From positions 3,457,001 through 3,521,000 of the forward strand of contig CP053446.1 of the NCBI GenBank assembly GCA_013285405.1: DNA of 64,000 bases, given 5' to 3'. The notes below the pieces were generated by a model that saw only the letters and a program-made list of their open reading frames with translations, searched no databases and had not been told where the DNA came from. Positions 54,412 to 63,957 of the stretch are shown here, piece after piece. This DNA comes from Ignavibacteriota bacterium (GTDB lineage Bacteria > Bacteroidota > Ignavibacteria > Ignavibacteriales > Ignavibacteriaceae). The position numbers and the translations under genes were made by a program. Positions within the stretch are counted from its first letter, which is position 1. Each line of letters starts with the position of its first letter.

Positions 54412-56814
54412 TTATTTACCTCTCAGTATTGCGTTAAATTGTTTTGTCACTTTATTTATTAAATTCTGAAAATCCTGGTCAACTTCTTCATCAGTTAATG
54501 TTTTATTATAATCATAGTACTCTAAATTGAATGCCATACTTTTTTTATTATTACCAATATCTTTACTTTCATAAAGATCAAAAAGTTCAACAGATTTAAG
54601 AATGCTTCTGCTTTCTTTTAAAATAAATTCCTTTACTATGGAATAATTTATCGAATTATCAAATAAAAAAGCAAAATCCCTATGTACTTTTGGGTATTTC
54701 AGTAATTCAATGAATGACTTCTGAGAAGATTTGAATTTCCTGAATACTTCGAGATCACATTCAAATGCATACACTGGCTGATTTATATCAAACATTTTAA
54801 GAATGATTTGTGTCAATTTACCACCAGCACCAAACTGCAGATCCTTAAAGTTTATGGCAAATTGAAAATCGTAAATCTTATTCTGTATGGAATTATAAGA
54901 ATCATTTAAAACATAGTCAAGCGGAATTTTGGATAAAAATGAATTTACCATACCCTTTAAATCAAAAATATCGTATTCAATTTCCTCTGAATACCATTTC
55001 CTGGTTGTCTTTTTACCTGAAAGAATAAGTAATAATTTCTTGTTTTCAGCAAAATCCTTAAATGAATTAAGGTTGTCTGTCAATTTTCCAAATGTATTTC
55101 CGATTTCAAATACTGCTATATCTTTCTCACCTTTTTTTATATTTTCGGATACAGCCGATAGTGCTGCAACGAGCAATGACGTCCTCAAGAATGCCATATC
55201 CTGACTCTGTGGATTTGCAATTTGTACTGGATTACCTGCTATTTTAGTTTTGGGTTCAGAGATAAGCGGATTATTAACCATTTCGTTAAAACCGAGTGCA
55301 ACCATAGTTTCTCTAACTTTCTCTTCAAGTTCAAAATCATCTTTTCTTTTATGCAGTGTAATACTAACTTTTTCAATTACAGGGATTTTATTGTAACCAG
55401 CTATCCTTGCCACTTCTTCAATTAAATCTATTTCTCTTTCAATATCAGGTCGATAAGTCGGAATAATCACTTCAACAGCTTCACCGAGATCTTTGAGTAA
55501 ATTGATGCCTAATTTTTGAAAGATTCTCATCACTTCAGATTTTGGAACCTCATAACCAAGTAACTTATTCATTCGATTCAGACGAAGAGTAATTTCCTTT
55601 TGCCGAATCTTGGTTGGATATTCATCAATCGCACCTTTTGCAATTTCACCACCAGCTATTGAAGTAATTAATTGTGCGGCTCTTTGGGCAGCATATAAAG
55701 TATTTGATGGATCGATTCCTCTCTCAAATCTGTAAGACGAGTCAGTTGATAGCTGTAATTTTTTAGAAGTTCTCCGAATTGAAGTCGGATTAAAATAAGC
55801 TGATTCAATCAATATATTCTTTGTAGATTCTGTAACTTCCGAATTTGCTCCGCCCATGACACCAGCAATAGCAACTTCACGTTTTCCATCACAAATCATC
55901 ATAGTTCCGGCAGTTAATAATCTTTCTTTTGAATCGAGAGTGGTGAATTTAAATTCATTAGTCAAGCTGCGGATAACAATCTTTTTATCATTTAAATTAT
56001 TAAGATCGAATGCATGTAATGGCTGTCCCAATTCGTGAAGAATAAAGTTTGTTACATCAACAACATTATTAATCGGTCTGAGTCCGATTTTCTTTAATTT
56101 ATTTTTGAGCCAGTCTGGGGATTCCCGAATAGTCAAGCCAATCACAACTTTAGCAGAATATCGCGGACAATTTATTTTATCTTCTATCTCAACGCTTGCA
56201 AATTGCCTAATATCATTTTGCGATTCACTGAAATCTAATTTAGGAATTCTGAGATCACGATTGAATATTGCAGCCAGATCTCTTGCGACTCCGATATGTG
56301 AAAGTGCATCTGGTCGATTTGGAGTTACTGCTACTTCAAGTATTACATCGTTTAATCCAAGTGCATCACTAAATGGTAGTCCTGCAGATAGATTCTTGTC
56401 AAGGACTAAAATTCCAGAATGATCATCGCTTAATTCTAATTCATCTTCAGCACAGATCATCCCGAAAGATTCGACACCACGGATTTTAACTTTTTTAATC
56501 TCCACATTCCCTTTTGGAATATTGGTTCCAATTGGTGCGAATGCTACGTTCTGCCCCGCTGCAACATTTGATGCACCACAAACAACTTGCAATTCATTAT
56601 TACCATCAAAGAGAGTACAAATTGTAAGTCTATCGGCATCGGGATGCTTGCTTGTATCCTTAACAAGTCCGACAATAATTCCCGAATATTTTTTATTCTG
56701 ATCTTCAAAGTCTTCGACTTCAAGTCCGGACATTGTTAATTGATTAACGATCTCATCAGTTGAGATTCCATCGAGGTTAACGTATTCTTTTATCCAGTTA
56801 AGTGAGATTTTCAA
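54412..56814 (-). CDS. pheT: Phenylalanyl-tRNA synthetase beta subunit
   Basis: 800 aa, full length. The N-terminal MKISLNWIKEYV matches the family start exactly, supporting the TTG codon. An EMAP/tRNA-binding domain (residues 40-150), B3/B4 editing domain (about 205-380), B5 domain and C-terminal anticodon-binding fold (ending NAILRGK) are in order. It pairs with PheS encoded 12 nt upstream. Confidence 0.96.
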   Translation of the reverse strand: MKISLNWIKEYVNLDGISTDEIVNQLTMSGLEVEDFEDQNKKYSGIIVGLVKDTSKHPDADRLTICTLFDGNNELQVVCGASNVAAGQNVAFAPIGTNIPKGNVEIKKVKIRGVESFGMICAEDELELSDDHSGILVLDKNLSAGLPFSDALGLNDVILEVAVTPNRPDALSHIGVARDLAAIFNRDLRIPKLDFSESQNDIRQFASVEIEDKINCPRYSAKVVIGLTIRESPDWLKNKLKKIGLRPINNVVDVTNFILHELGQPLHAFDLNNLNDKKIVIRSLTNEFKFTTLDSKERLLTAGTMMICDGKREVAIAGVMGGANSEVTESTKNILIESAYFNPTSIRRTSKKLQLSTDSSYRFERGIDPSNTLYAAQRAAQLITSIAGGEIAKGAIDEYPTKIRQKEITLRLNRMNKLLGYEVPKSEVMRIFQKLGINLLKDLGEAVEVIIPTYRPDIEREIDLIEEVARIAGYNKIPVIEKVSITLHKRKDDFELEEKVRETMVALGFNEMVNNPLISEPKTKIAGNPVQIANPQSQDMAFLRTSLLVAALSAVSENIKKGEKDIAVFEIGNTFGKLTDNLNSFKDFAENKKLLLILSGKKTTRKWYSEEIEYDIFDLKGMVNSFLSKIPLDYVLNDSYNSIQNKIYDFQFAINFKDLQFGAGGKLTQIILKMFDINQPVYAFECDLEVFRKFKSSQKSFIELLKYPKVHRDFAFLFDNSINYSIVKEFILKESRSILKSVELFDLYESKDIGNNKKSMAFNLEYYDYNKTLTDEEVDQDFQNLINKVTKQFNAILRGK

Positions 56815-56826
56815 GAAAAATTCCGT

Positions 56827-57840
56827 TTAAAACTGTTTGAGAAAACGCAAATCATTTTCAAAGAATATTCTTATATCTGTGATTCCGTATTTGAGCATCG
56901 CTATTCTTTCTATTCCCATTCCAAATGCATAGCCACTATATTTTTCTGAATCATAATTAACATATTTAAAAACATTCGGGTCCACCATTCCGCAGCCGAG
57001 AATTTCGAGCCAGCCAGTATTTTTACAAACTCTGCATCCACTGCCTTTACAGATATAACAAGTAATATCCATTTCAGCACTCGGTTCAGTAAATGGGAAG
57101 AAGCTTGGTCTGAATCTGTATTTCAAACCATCACCGTAAAATTGTTCCGCAAAAGAAACCAGAGTTCCCTTCAATTCCGCAAAAGAAACATCAGTATCAA
57201 CATAAATACCATCAACCTGGTGAAACATGCAATAACTTCGCGAACTTACTGCTTCATTCCTGTAAACTCGTCCAGGCATTATTGCTCTGATAGGAGGACT
57301 TTCTTTTTCCATAATCCTGATCTGCACCGGAGTAGTGTGTGTGCGAAGTAAAAATTTATCGGAGACAAAAAATGTATCCTGCATATCTCTTGCAGGGTGA
57401 TCAGGTGGAAAATTTAATGCTTCAAAGTTGTAATAGTCAGATTCGAGTTCTGGACCGTCATAAACAGAAAAACCGAGTCCTTTAAAAATTGATTTGATCT
57501 CAGAAAGCGTTTGTGTGAGTATGTGCCGGCTTCCAAGTTTTATTGTTTTGCCGGGTAAAGTTAAATCAAGGTTTGCAGATCCAGAGATACTTTTTGATTC
57601 AAAAATTGATTTCTGATCACTGAATAATTGATTAGCATTATTTCTAAGATTATTAAGCAGTTTACCGAAAACAGGTTTCTCTTCTCCGGAAAGTGTTTTC
57701 AGATCATCAAACAGCTTTGTAATAATTCCATTGCGACTCAGATATTTAATTCGTATTTGCTCAAGTTCAGTTTCTGTAGATACTTTATGAATATCATCAC
57801 TAAATTCTTGTTCGATTCTTTCTATATCAGAAATCTGCAT
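56827..57840 (-). CDS. pheS: Phenylalanyl-tRNA synthetase alpha subunit
   Basis: Catalytic subunit, 337 aa. The N-terminal coiled coil is followed by class II motifs: HPLL-like region DLTLPGKTIKLGSRHILTQ, GPELESDYYNFEALNFP, RTHTTPVQIR, CYICKGSGCRVCK and the motif 3 GMGIERIAML. A terminator/attenuator-type hairpin lies just upstream. Confidence 0.96.
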   Translation of the reverse strand: MQISDIERIEQEFSDDIHKVSTETELEQIRIKYLSRNGIITKLFDDLKTLSGEEKPVFGKLLNNLRNNANQLFSDQKSIFESKSISGSANLDLTLPGKTIKLGSRHILTQTLSEIKSIFKGLGFSVYDGPELESDYYNFEALNFPPDHPARDMQDTFFVSDKFLLRTHTTPVQIRIMEKESPPIRAIMPGRVYRNEAVSSRSYCMFHQVDGIYVDTDVSFAELKGTLVSFAEQFYGDGLKYRFRPSFFPFTEPSAEMDITCYICKGSGCRVCKNTGWLEILGCGMVDPNVFKYVNYDSEKYSGYAFGMGIERIAMLKYGITDIRIFFENDLRFLKQF

Positions 57841-57858
57841 AAAGGGAATTACTGAAGG

Positions 57859-57902
57859 TTTTAAAAAATACCCCCAAAGAAATAATAATCTTTCTTTGAG
57901 GG
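57859..57902 (-). terminator. Terminator/attenuator between rplT and pheS
   Basis: 12-bp stem (CCCTCAAAGAAA pairing with TTTCTTTGGGGG, one mismatch or wobble) with an 8-nt loop, followed on the minus strand by UAUUUUUU. It begins right after the rplT stop and ends about 20 nt before pheS. It would limit readthrough from the infC operon into pheST and may act as an attenuator. Confidence 0.8.
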
Positions 57903-57908
57903 ATGAAA

Positions 57909-58256
57909 TTAATTAGCTGCAAACTTAACAAGTTCAGAGAAAGCATCGGGATTATCAACAGCCATATTAGCAAGCACCTTTCTATTGATAACAACACCCT
58001 TAGTATCGAGAGCATTTATGAATTTAGAATAGCTCAGTCCATGCGGTCTTACAGCAGCATTAATCCTGGCGATCCATAACTGTCTGTAAATTCTCTTTTT
58101 TGATTTTCTATCTCTATATGCATGCACTAAGCCTTTCTCGACAGCATTTTTAGCTACCGTCCAAACATTACCACGATTGCCCCAGTAACCTTTGGCTTGT
58201 TTTAGTACTTTTCTTCTTCTTTTTCTTGAAGCAACGTTATTCTTTGCTTTTGGCAT
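57909..58256 (-). CDS. rplT: 50S ribosomal protein L20
   Basis: 115 aa, highly basic. The N-terminal [18 protein letters not shown] and [14 protein letters not shown] are diagnostic. It binds 23S rRNA early in assembly and autoregulates rpmI-rplT in other bacteria. Confidence 0.97.
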   Translation of the reverse strand: MPKAKNNVASRKRRRKVLKQAKGYWGNRGNVWTVAKNAVEKGLVHAYRDRKSKKRIYRQLWIARINAAVRPHGLSYSKFINALDTKGVVINRKVLANMAVDNPDAFSELVKFAAN

Positions 58257-58274
58257 TTTACTATTCCTTTATCA

Positions 58275-58466
58275 TTATTGAAGCATTAAACTTACTTTTT
58301 TCTGATCAGCTTTAGAGATCAATGTAGCTTTCCTCAATTGTCTTTTCGTCTTGGTAGATTTTGAGGTTAGAATGTGACTCTTATAAGCCTTTTTTCTTTT
58401 AAATTTTCCCGAAGCGGTTTTCCTGAAAGTTTTGGAAGCACCCCGGTTACTCTTCATCTTTGGCAT
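58275..58466 (-). CDS. rpmI: 50S ribosomal protein L35
   Basis: 63 aa, typical L35: [20 protein letters not shown] followed by [13 protein letters not shown] and [12 protein letters not shown]. It lies between infC and rplT in the universal order. Confidence 0.97.
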   Translation of the reverse strand: MPKMKSNRGASKTFRKTASGKFKRKKAYKSHILTSKSTKTKRQLRKATLISKADQKKVSLMLQ

Positions 58467-58480
58467 AACTTAATCCTGAT

Positions 58481-59020
58481 TTATGATTGTTTTTTCTTAC
58501 CTTTTTTTGAATTAGGAACTACAATAAGACTCATATTTCTTCCTTCCATTTTGGGTTCCACTTCAACTTTTGCTACATCCTGAACTCGTTCCAAAAATCT
58601 TTTCAGAAGAACCTCTCCTTGTTCAATATAAGCCATTTCTCTTCCTTTAAACACAACAGTAGCTTTAACTTTATTTCCATCTTCCAAAAAATTTACAGCG
58701 TGCCTTGTTTTGAAATCAAAATCGTGCACATCAGTATTTGGGTGGAATCTTATTTCTTTAAGTACTGAAACCTGTTGATTCTTCTTTTGGATTTTTTCTT
58801 TTTTCTGCTGCTCGTATCTAAATTTTCCAAAATCTATAATTTTGCAGACAGGTGGTTTTGCTTGTGGTGCAATTTCCACAAGATCCCTCCCGCGTTCGTT
58901 CGCCAATCTTCTGGCATCTTTTATTAAAAATACTCCAAGCTGTTTTCCCTCCATATCAATTACTCTAACTTTTGGAGCCTGGATTTCTTCATTTACGCGG
59001 ATACTTTCTACTTGAGCGAT
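58481..59020 (-). CDS. infC: Translation initiation factor IF-3
   Basis: IF-3 binds the 30S subunit and discriminates start codons. The first ATG (58954) would remove the conserved N-terminal strand. The frame stays open upstream and encodes IRVNEEIQAPKVRVID, the normal IF-3 N-terminus. Extending to an ATC codon at 59020 gives 179 aa, the usual length, with AGAGG 6 nt upstream and the thrS stop 12 nt before it. I therefore infer a non-AUG (AUC) start, in line with the AUU start of E. coli infC, which IF-3 itself represses. The C-terminal domain (FHPNTDVHDFDFKTRHA) is intact. Confidence 0.85.
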   Translation of the reverse strand: MAQVESIRVNEEIQAPKVRVIDMEGKQLGVFLIKDARRLANERGRDLVEIAPQAKPPVCKIIDFGKFRYEQQKKEKIQKKNQQVSVLKEIRFHPNTDVHDFDFKTRHAVNFLEDGNKVKATVVFKGREMAYIEQGEVLLKRFLERVQDVAKVEVEPKMEGRNMSLIVVPNSKKGKKKQS

Positions 59021-59031
59021 GTATGACCTCT

Positions 59032-60966
59032 CTAAATTGTTGTGTACTCTTTATTTTTAATTTCGTTAACAAGTTTATCAATAAAATCGGATAAATTAAA
59101 TGCCCCAAGATCACCTTTTTTATGCTGCCGGACAGAAATATTCGATGCTGTTTGTTCCTTTTCACCAATGATGATCATGTAAGGCAATTTCTGAGTTTCC
59201 CAATCTCTTATTTTGTATCCGATTTTTTCATTTCTTTCATCAAGTTGAGTTCTCAAGCCGGCTTCAATTAATTGATCATTTACTTTACGTGAATACTCAA
59301 TAAAGTGTTGTGAAACTGGAATAACAACTGCCTGAACCGGAGCCAGCCATAATGGAAAATCTCCAGCAAAATGTTCGATCAGAATTCCAAAGAATCTTTC
59401 AATCGAACCCAGCAATGCACGGTGAACCATAAATGGTCTATGCTCTTTTCCATCTTCACCAATATACTTAATCTCGAATCTTTCGGACATATTGAAATCA
59501 AATTGAATTGTACTCAATTGCCATTCTCTGCCAAGTGCATCTTTAATTTTGATATCGATCTTTGGTCCGTAAAATGCGCCTCCACCTTCATCAACCTGAT
59601 ATTTTAGATTTTCAGCAGTTAGTGCATTTCTAAGCGAGTCAGTTGCTTTATCCCAAAGTTCAACTTTACCAACTGATTCTTCGGGTTTAGTTGCCAGGTA
59701 AAAGTTCATTTCAGTAAAACCAAAAGTTCCAAGTATCATTCTTGCAAAGTTTAATGTTCTTCTGATCTCTTCCTCAACCTGTTCGTGTGTACAAAAAATA
59801 TGCGCATCATCCTGAGTGAATCCGCGAACTCTCAGCAAACCGTGTAATACGCCGCTCTTTTCGTATCGATAAACAGTTCCAAGTTCTGCCCACCTCAATG
59901 GCAAATCCCTGTAAGATCGTAATTGAGATTTGTAAATCATTATGTGGAATGGACAGTTCATCGGTTTAATGTAATAATCCTGTTCATCGATTTTCATTCC
60001 TGAATACATACTGTCTTTATAAAATCCAAGATGACCGCTGGTTTCCCAAAGCCAGCTTTTACCCATATGAGGTGAATAAAGCAATTCATATCCATTTTGC
60101 AAATGGGCTTCACGCCAATAGTTTTCAATTTCTAATCTTATTCTCGCGCCTTTTGGATGCCAATAAATTAAACCTGCGCCAGCTTCTTCGTGAATGCTAA
60201 ACAAGTCTAACTGCTTTCCTAATTTCCGATGGTCGCGACGTTTTGCTTCTTCAAGAAAGTGAATGTAATCATCGAGCATTTTCTTTTTAGGAAAAGATAT
60301 TCCGTAAATTCTCTGCATCTGCTTATTATGTTCATCACCGCGCCAATAAGAACCTGATACGCTTAAAAGCTTTACATATTTAATTTTTCCTGCCGATGGA
60401 AGATGTGGACCGGTGCATAAATCCGTAAAATCACCTTCATTGTAAATGCTAATTACTTCACTTTGCTCGTCGAGTTCACTAAGTATTTCAAGCTTGTATT
60501 GATCATCCTGTTTCTTAAAGAATTGGACAGCGTTTGCTTTCGACAGTTCAGTTCTCTCGAATCTATGATCTTCTTTTGCAATTAATTCCATCTGCTTTTC
60601 AATTTTCTGAAGATCGTCTTCATCAAGTTTTTTATTTATATCGAAATCATAATAGAAACCATTTTCAATTGCAGGACCGACACCAAACTTTGCTTCAGGA
60701 TAAAGTGATTTTATTGCATGAGCCATTAAGTGAGAAGAAGAGTGCCAGTAAACATGTTTACCTTCTTCATCATCAAACCTGAGAAACTGAATATCACTGT
60801 CCTTTTGAATAGGTCTTTGCATATCGATTATTGACCCATTCACTTTTGCTGCGAGTACTTCTTCAGCCAATCTATCAGAGATTGATTGTGCAATTTGATA
60901 AGGAGTAATTCCTTTCTCGAATTCTTTTTCTTTACCGTCTGGAAATTTTATTTTAATATTGTCCAT
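59032..60966 (-). CDS. thrS: Threonyl-tRNA synthetase
   Basis: 644 aa, full length. A TGS domain (1-62), editing domain (HSSSHLMAHAIK and the zinc/editing HxxxH-type region), class II catalytic core (motif 2 LRVRGFTQDDAHIFC; zinc site MNCPFHIMIY) and a C-terminal anticodon-binding domain (HFIEYSRKVND to the QLPYMIIIGEKE-like end) are all present. It is the first gene of the thrS-infC-rpmI-rplT operon. Confidence 0.97.
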   Translation of the reverse strand: MDNIKIKFPDGKEKEFEKGITPYQIAQSISDRLAEEVLAAKVNGSIIDMQRPIQKDSDIQFLRFDDEEGKHVYWHSSSHLMAHAIKSLYPEAKFGVGPAIENGFYYDFDINKKLDEDDLQKIEKQMELIAKEDHRFERTELSKANAVQFFKKQDDQYKLEILSELDEQSEVISIYNEGDFTDLCTGPHLPSAGKIKYVKLLSVSGSYWRGDEHNKQMQRIYGISFPKKKMLDDYIHFLEEAKRRDHRKLGKQLDLFSIHEEAGAGLIYWHPKGARIRLEIENYWREAHLQNGYELLYSPHMGKSWLWETSGHLGFYKDSMYSGMKIDEQDYYIKPMNCPFHIMIYKSQLRSYRDLPLRWAELGTVYRYEKSGVLHGLLRVRGFTQDDAHIFCTHEQVEEEIRRTLNFARMILGTFGFTEMNFYLATKPEESVGKVELWDKATDSLRNALTAENLKYQVDEGGGAFYGPKIDIKIKDALGREWQLSTIQFDFNMSERFEIKYIGEDGKEHRPFMVHRALLGSIERFFGILIEHFAGDFPLWLAPVQAVVIPVSQHFIEYSRKVNDQLIEAGLRTQLDERNEKIGYKIRDWETQKLPYMIIIGEKEQTASNISVRQHKKGDLGAFNLSDFIDKLVNEIKNKEYTTI

Positions 60967-60975
60967 AAACTTTCA

Positions 60976-61028
60976 TAAAAAAACCTACCGGAACATTTAC
61001 AAAACACAAAATATTATTACCGGAAGGT
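60976..61028 (-). terminator. Terminator or leader attenuator upstream of thrS
   Basis: ACCTTCCGG pairs with CCGGTAGGT (one mismatch) across a long AU-rich loop, followed by seven Us, ending about 10 nt before the thrS ATG. It could end the tRNA transcripts or act as a thrS attenuator. No T-box sequence is visible. Confidence 0.6.
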
Positions 61029-61030
61029 GT

Positions 61031-61084
61031 GTGGGCTCTAAAGGATTCTTCCATAGGAATGCCTTCGGCAGAACCTTTGACCTT
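61031..61084. repeat. Broken partial copy of the tRNA-Val 3' half
   Basis: Bases 61031-61045 equal 61094-61108 (acceptor stem and T-arm strand), and 61071-61084 equal 61112-61125 (T-arm and variable region). In this copy the 3 nt between them are replaced by 25 nt (61046-61070) that form two mini-hairpins, TTCC-ATA-GGAA and TGCC-TTC-GGCA. It cannot fold as a tRNA. Confidence 0.75.
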
Positions 61085-61094
61085 TTTAAATCTG

Positions 61095-61168
61095 TGGGCT
61101 CTAAAGGAGTCGAACCTTTGACCTTCTGCACGTCAAGCAGACGCTCTAACCAACTGAGCTAAGAGCCC
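61095..61168 (-). tRNA. tRNA-Val (GAC)
   Basis: 74 nt. The acceptor stem GGGCTCT pairs with AGAGCCC, D-arm GCTC/GAGC, anticodon stem TCTGC/GCAGA with loop TTGACGT (anticodon GAC), and T-arm AAAGG TTCGACT CCTTT are all intact. CCA is not encoded (the gene is followed by ACAG). Confidence 0.92.
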
Positions 61169-61241
61169 GGGATAATTAACGACTCATAATTAAAAATGTA
61201 TAATTATAAATTTTACATTCTTAATTCTACATTACTAAAAG

Positions 61242-61327
61242 TACCGAGGGCCGGACTCGAACCGGCACGGGAACAAGTTCCCACAGGATTTTAAGTCCTG
61301 TGCGTCTACCAATTCCGCCACCCCGGC
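61242..61327 (-). tRNA. tRNA-Leu (TAA)
   Basis: 86 nt with a long variable arm, as for leucine. The anticodon stem ACAGGA/TCCTGT encloses loop CTTAAAA (anticodon TAA). The T-arm contains GGTTCGAGTCC. The acceptor stem includes two G-U pairs (G1-U72 and G5-U68). It lies 73 nt upstream of tRNA-Val on the same strand. CCA is not encoded. Confidence 0.9.
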
Positions 61328-61805
61328 AATAAATTAAATATCCAGAATATTAACTATTAAAATTAAATTACTATTCCGGAAAATCACCGCGAAGTTTATG
61401 ATGCCGTATTCTGCTATTCCAGCAAAACCGGTTCACAAGAATAAATATTTGATTTTGAGCCTGTAAAAATAATTAATGACGTCTCATTTTGCAAAAAAAA
61501 GATTATGACCATTGGACTAATAAATATCTTCTAAACCATAGGTTAAGATATTGGTTCGAGTTACTTTATTGTTAATAACTTATTCATTTTCATTTTTAAG
61601 AATGAGTCGATTCGATTTCTCTTTAATGAATTTTGAATTATTCACATCTCTACTTTAAGTAAGATAGGACTAATATTTTTGTTCAATTCTGATGGCATCT
61701 GCTTTGCTCAAGTTCATATTTGCCAAACTCAAATACTGCCAATAAATTTGCTAACCAAAGATATTTTGGAAACGAATTCGAATCTAAATCTGAAAGGAGA
61801 TAGTC
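61328..61805. other. Divergent intergenic region, tRNA-Leu / methylmalonyl-CoA mutase
   Basis: 478 nt with no supportable gene. At 61523-61552 a stem AATATCTT/AAGATATT continues through AACC/GGTT with a 3-nt bulge and a 3-nt loop, a compact structured element of unknown role. AAGGAG lies just before the mutase start at 61806. Confidence 0.5.
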
Positions 61806-63455
61806 TTGGTGAAAAACTATAGTGAATGGCTGAAAAGCACTTATAATAATTTCATACTAAAAAATCCTGAACGAAAAAAAGATTTTACAACAGCCTCCTT
61901 CTCCTCTGTCAAAGAATTGTTCACACCTGACGATGCTAATGGAAATTATGAAGAGAAATTAGGATATCCGGGTCAATATCCTTTCACAAGAGGAATACAA
62001 CCAACAATGTATCGCGGCAAGTACTGGACAATGCGACAATATGCCGGTTTCGGAACTGCAAAAGAATCGAATGAACGCTACAGATATTTACTCGAGCAAG
62101 GACAATCAGGATTATCCGTAGCATTTGATCTGCCAACTCAAATTGGTTACGATAGTGATGATCCGATTGCTTTTGGTGAAGTCGGAAAAGTGGGTGTTGC
62201 TATTGATACTTTGGCAGATATGGAAATTCTTTTCGATAAAATTCCGCTTGACAAAGTATCAACTTCAATGACTATAAATGCACCCGCTTCAGTTTTACTT
62301 GCAATGTATATTGCAGTTGCTGAGAAACAAGGTGTATCACGGGATAAAATCAGCGGAACTATTCAGAATGATATCCTGAAAGAATATATTGCGAGAGGTA
62401 CCTACATCTATCCGCCAAAACCCTCGATGAGACTGATTACAAATATTTTTGAATATTGTTCGAAGGAAGTTCCGAAATGGAATACAATTTCTATCAGCGG
62501 ATATCATATCCGTGAAGCTGGATCAACAGCAGCACAAGAAGTTGGTTTTACTTTAGCAGATGGAATTGCTTATGTAGATGCTGCAATAAAAGCTGGTTTA
62601 GATGTCGATACTTTTGGTCAGCGTATCTCATTCTTTTTTAATTCACACAATGATCTTTTGGAAGAAGTTGCAAAGTTTCGTGCAGCCAGAAGGTTGTGGG
62701 CAAAAATTATGAAAGAAAGATTTAAAGCAAAGAATCCACGATCAATGATGTTAAGATTTCATACTCAGACAGCCGGTTCAACGTTAACTGCCCAGCAAGT
62801 GGACAATAACATTGTTCGCGTTACAATACAAACTCTGGCTGCAGTACTTGGTGGAACTCAAAGTCTTCACACAAATTCACGCGATGAAGCACTCGCTCTC
62901 CCAACCGAAGATTCAGTAAGAACTGCGTTGCGAACTCAACAAGTTGTTGCTGAGGAAAGTGGCGTAACAAATACTGTTGATCCGTTAGCGGGTTCATATT
63001 TTATAGAAGCGATGACTGACTTAATAGAGAAAGAAGCAAAAGATTATATTGATAAAATTGATTCAATGGGTGGAATGGCTGAAGCTATCGATGCGGGTTT
63101 TGTTCAAACAGAAATTCAAAAATCTGCTTACAAGTATGAGATGGAAATTGAAAACCAGGAAAGAATAATTGTAGGAGTTAACAAGTTTCAGATTAAAGAG
63201 ACTGAACATAAGGATTTATTAAAGATTGATATGAAGGTTCAGGAAGAACAGATAAAGTTCCTGAAAAAAATCCGATCAGAAAGAAATAATGAGTTGGTTA
63301 TACAAAAACTTGAAGCACTCAAAAAAACTGCGGAAGGAACCGACAATTTAATGCCCTTCATCCTGGATGCTGTTAAAGTTTACGCGAGCATCGGTGAGAT
63401 TTGCAATACGATGCGTAAAGTATTTGGTGAATACAAGGAACACGTTGTTATTTAA
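61806..63455 (+). CDS. Methylmalonyl-CoA mutase, large (catalytic) subunit
   Basis: 549 aa. B12-dependent interconversion of methylmalonyl-CoA and succinyl-CoA. The protein holds the substrate-binding barrel ([37 protein letters not shown], the [13 protein letters not shown] motif, [21 protein letters not shown]) but not the C-terminal B12-binding domain, so it needs a separately encoded small subunit. The start is TTG at 61806 or GTG at 61809. AAGGAG at about 61794-61799 fits either. Confidence 0.93.
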   Translation: MVKNYSEWLKSTYNNFILKNPERKKDFTTASFSSVKELFTPDDANGNYEEKLGYPGQYPFTRGIQPTMYRGKYWTMRQYAGFGTAKESNERYRYLLEQGQSGLSVAFDLPTQIGYDSDDPIAFGEVGKVGVAIDTLADMEILFDKIPLDKVSTSMTINAPASVLLAMYIAVAEKQGVSRDKISGTIQNDILKEYIARGTYIYPPKPSMRLITNIFEYCSKEVPKWNTISISGYHIREAGSTAAQEVGFTLADGIAYVDAAIKAGLDVDTFGQRISFFFNSHNDLLEEVAKFRAARRLWAKIMKERFKAKNPRSMMLRFHTQTAGSTLTAQQVDNNIVRVTIQTLAAVLGGTQSLHTNSRDEALALPTEDSVRTALRTQQVVAEESGVTNTVDPLAGSYFIEAMTDLIEKEAKDYIDKIDSMGGMAEAIDAGFVQTEIQKSAYKYEMEIENQERIIVGVNKFQIKETEHKDLLKIDMKVQEEQIKFLKKIRSERNNELVIQKLEALKKTAEGTDNLMPFILDAVKVYASIGEICNTMRKVFGEYKEHVVI

Positions 63456-63495
63456 TTTATAGTGTATAATTAAGAATGAATAATGAAGGTTTAAA

Positions 63496-63903
63496 ATGAA
63501 CTTAACACATATTGAACATCTCGGAATTGCTGTAAAGAATCTGGATGAATCCATAAAATTTTACGAAGAAATATTCGGATTGAAATGCTATGCGATTGAG
63601 GAAGTAGCCGATCAAAAAGTTAAAACAGCATTTTTTCAAATCGGGCAGACAAAGATCGAACTTCTCGAATCAACTGACCCCGATGGACCAATAGGAAAGT
63701 TTATTGAAAAACGAGGTGAAGGAATTCATCATATTGCTTTTGCTGCTAAAGGACTTGAAGAATCAATTATTCAGTTAAAAGCAAAAGGAATAAAGTTAAT
63801 TGATGAAAAACCACGAAAAGGTGCTGAAGGATTGAGCATTGCATTCATTCATCCGAAATCAACATTTGGAGTACTTACTGAGTTATGCGAAAAACCAATG
63901 TGA
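63496..63903 (+). CDS. mce: Methylmalonyl-CoA epimerase
   Basis: 135-aa glyoxalase/VOC-fold enzyme converting (S)- to (R)-methylmalonyl-CoA. Metal ligands lie in [18 protein letters not shown] and the C-terminal VLTELCEK. It lies directly after the mutase gene, completing the propionate/methylmalonyl pathway step. Confidence 0.92.
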   Translation: MNLTHIEHLGIAVKNLDESIKFYEEIFGLKCYAIEEVADQKVKTAFFQIGQTKIELLESTDPDGPIGKFIEKRGEGIHHIAFAAKGLEESIIQLKAKGIKLIDEKPRKGAEGLSIAFIHPKSTFGVLTELCEKPM

Positions 63904-63957
63904 CTATTTACTTTTCTAAAAAATTAAAAAATATTTTAAATCATAGAAAGACGACAA

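Noticed and set aside
58481..58954. infC starting at the first ATG
   Set aside because: It would lack the conserved N-terminal strand. The upstream frame encodes it and has a ribosome binding site.
61328..61805. Possible cobalamin riboswitch upstream of methylmalonyl-CoA mutase
   Set aside because: No B12-box-like sequence or the expected multi-helix arrangement could be seen.
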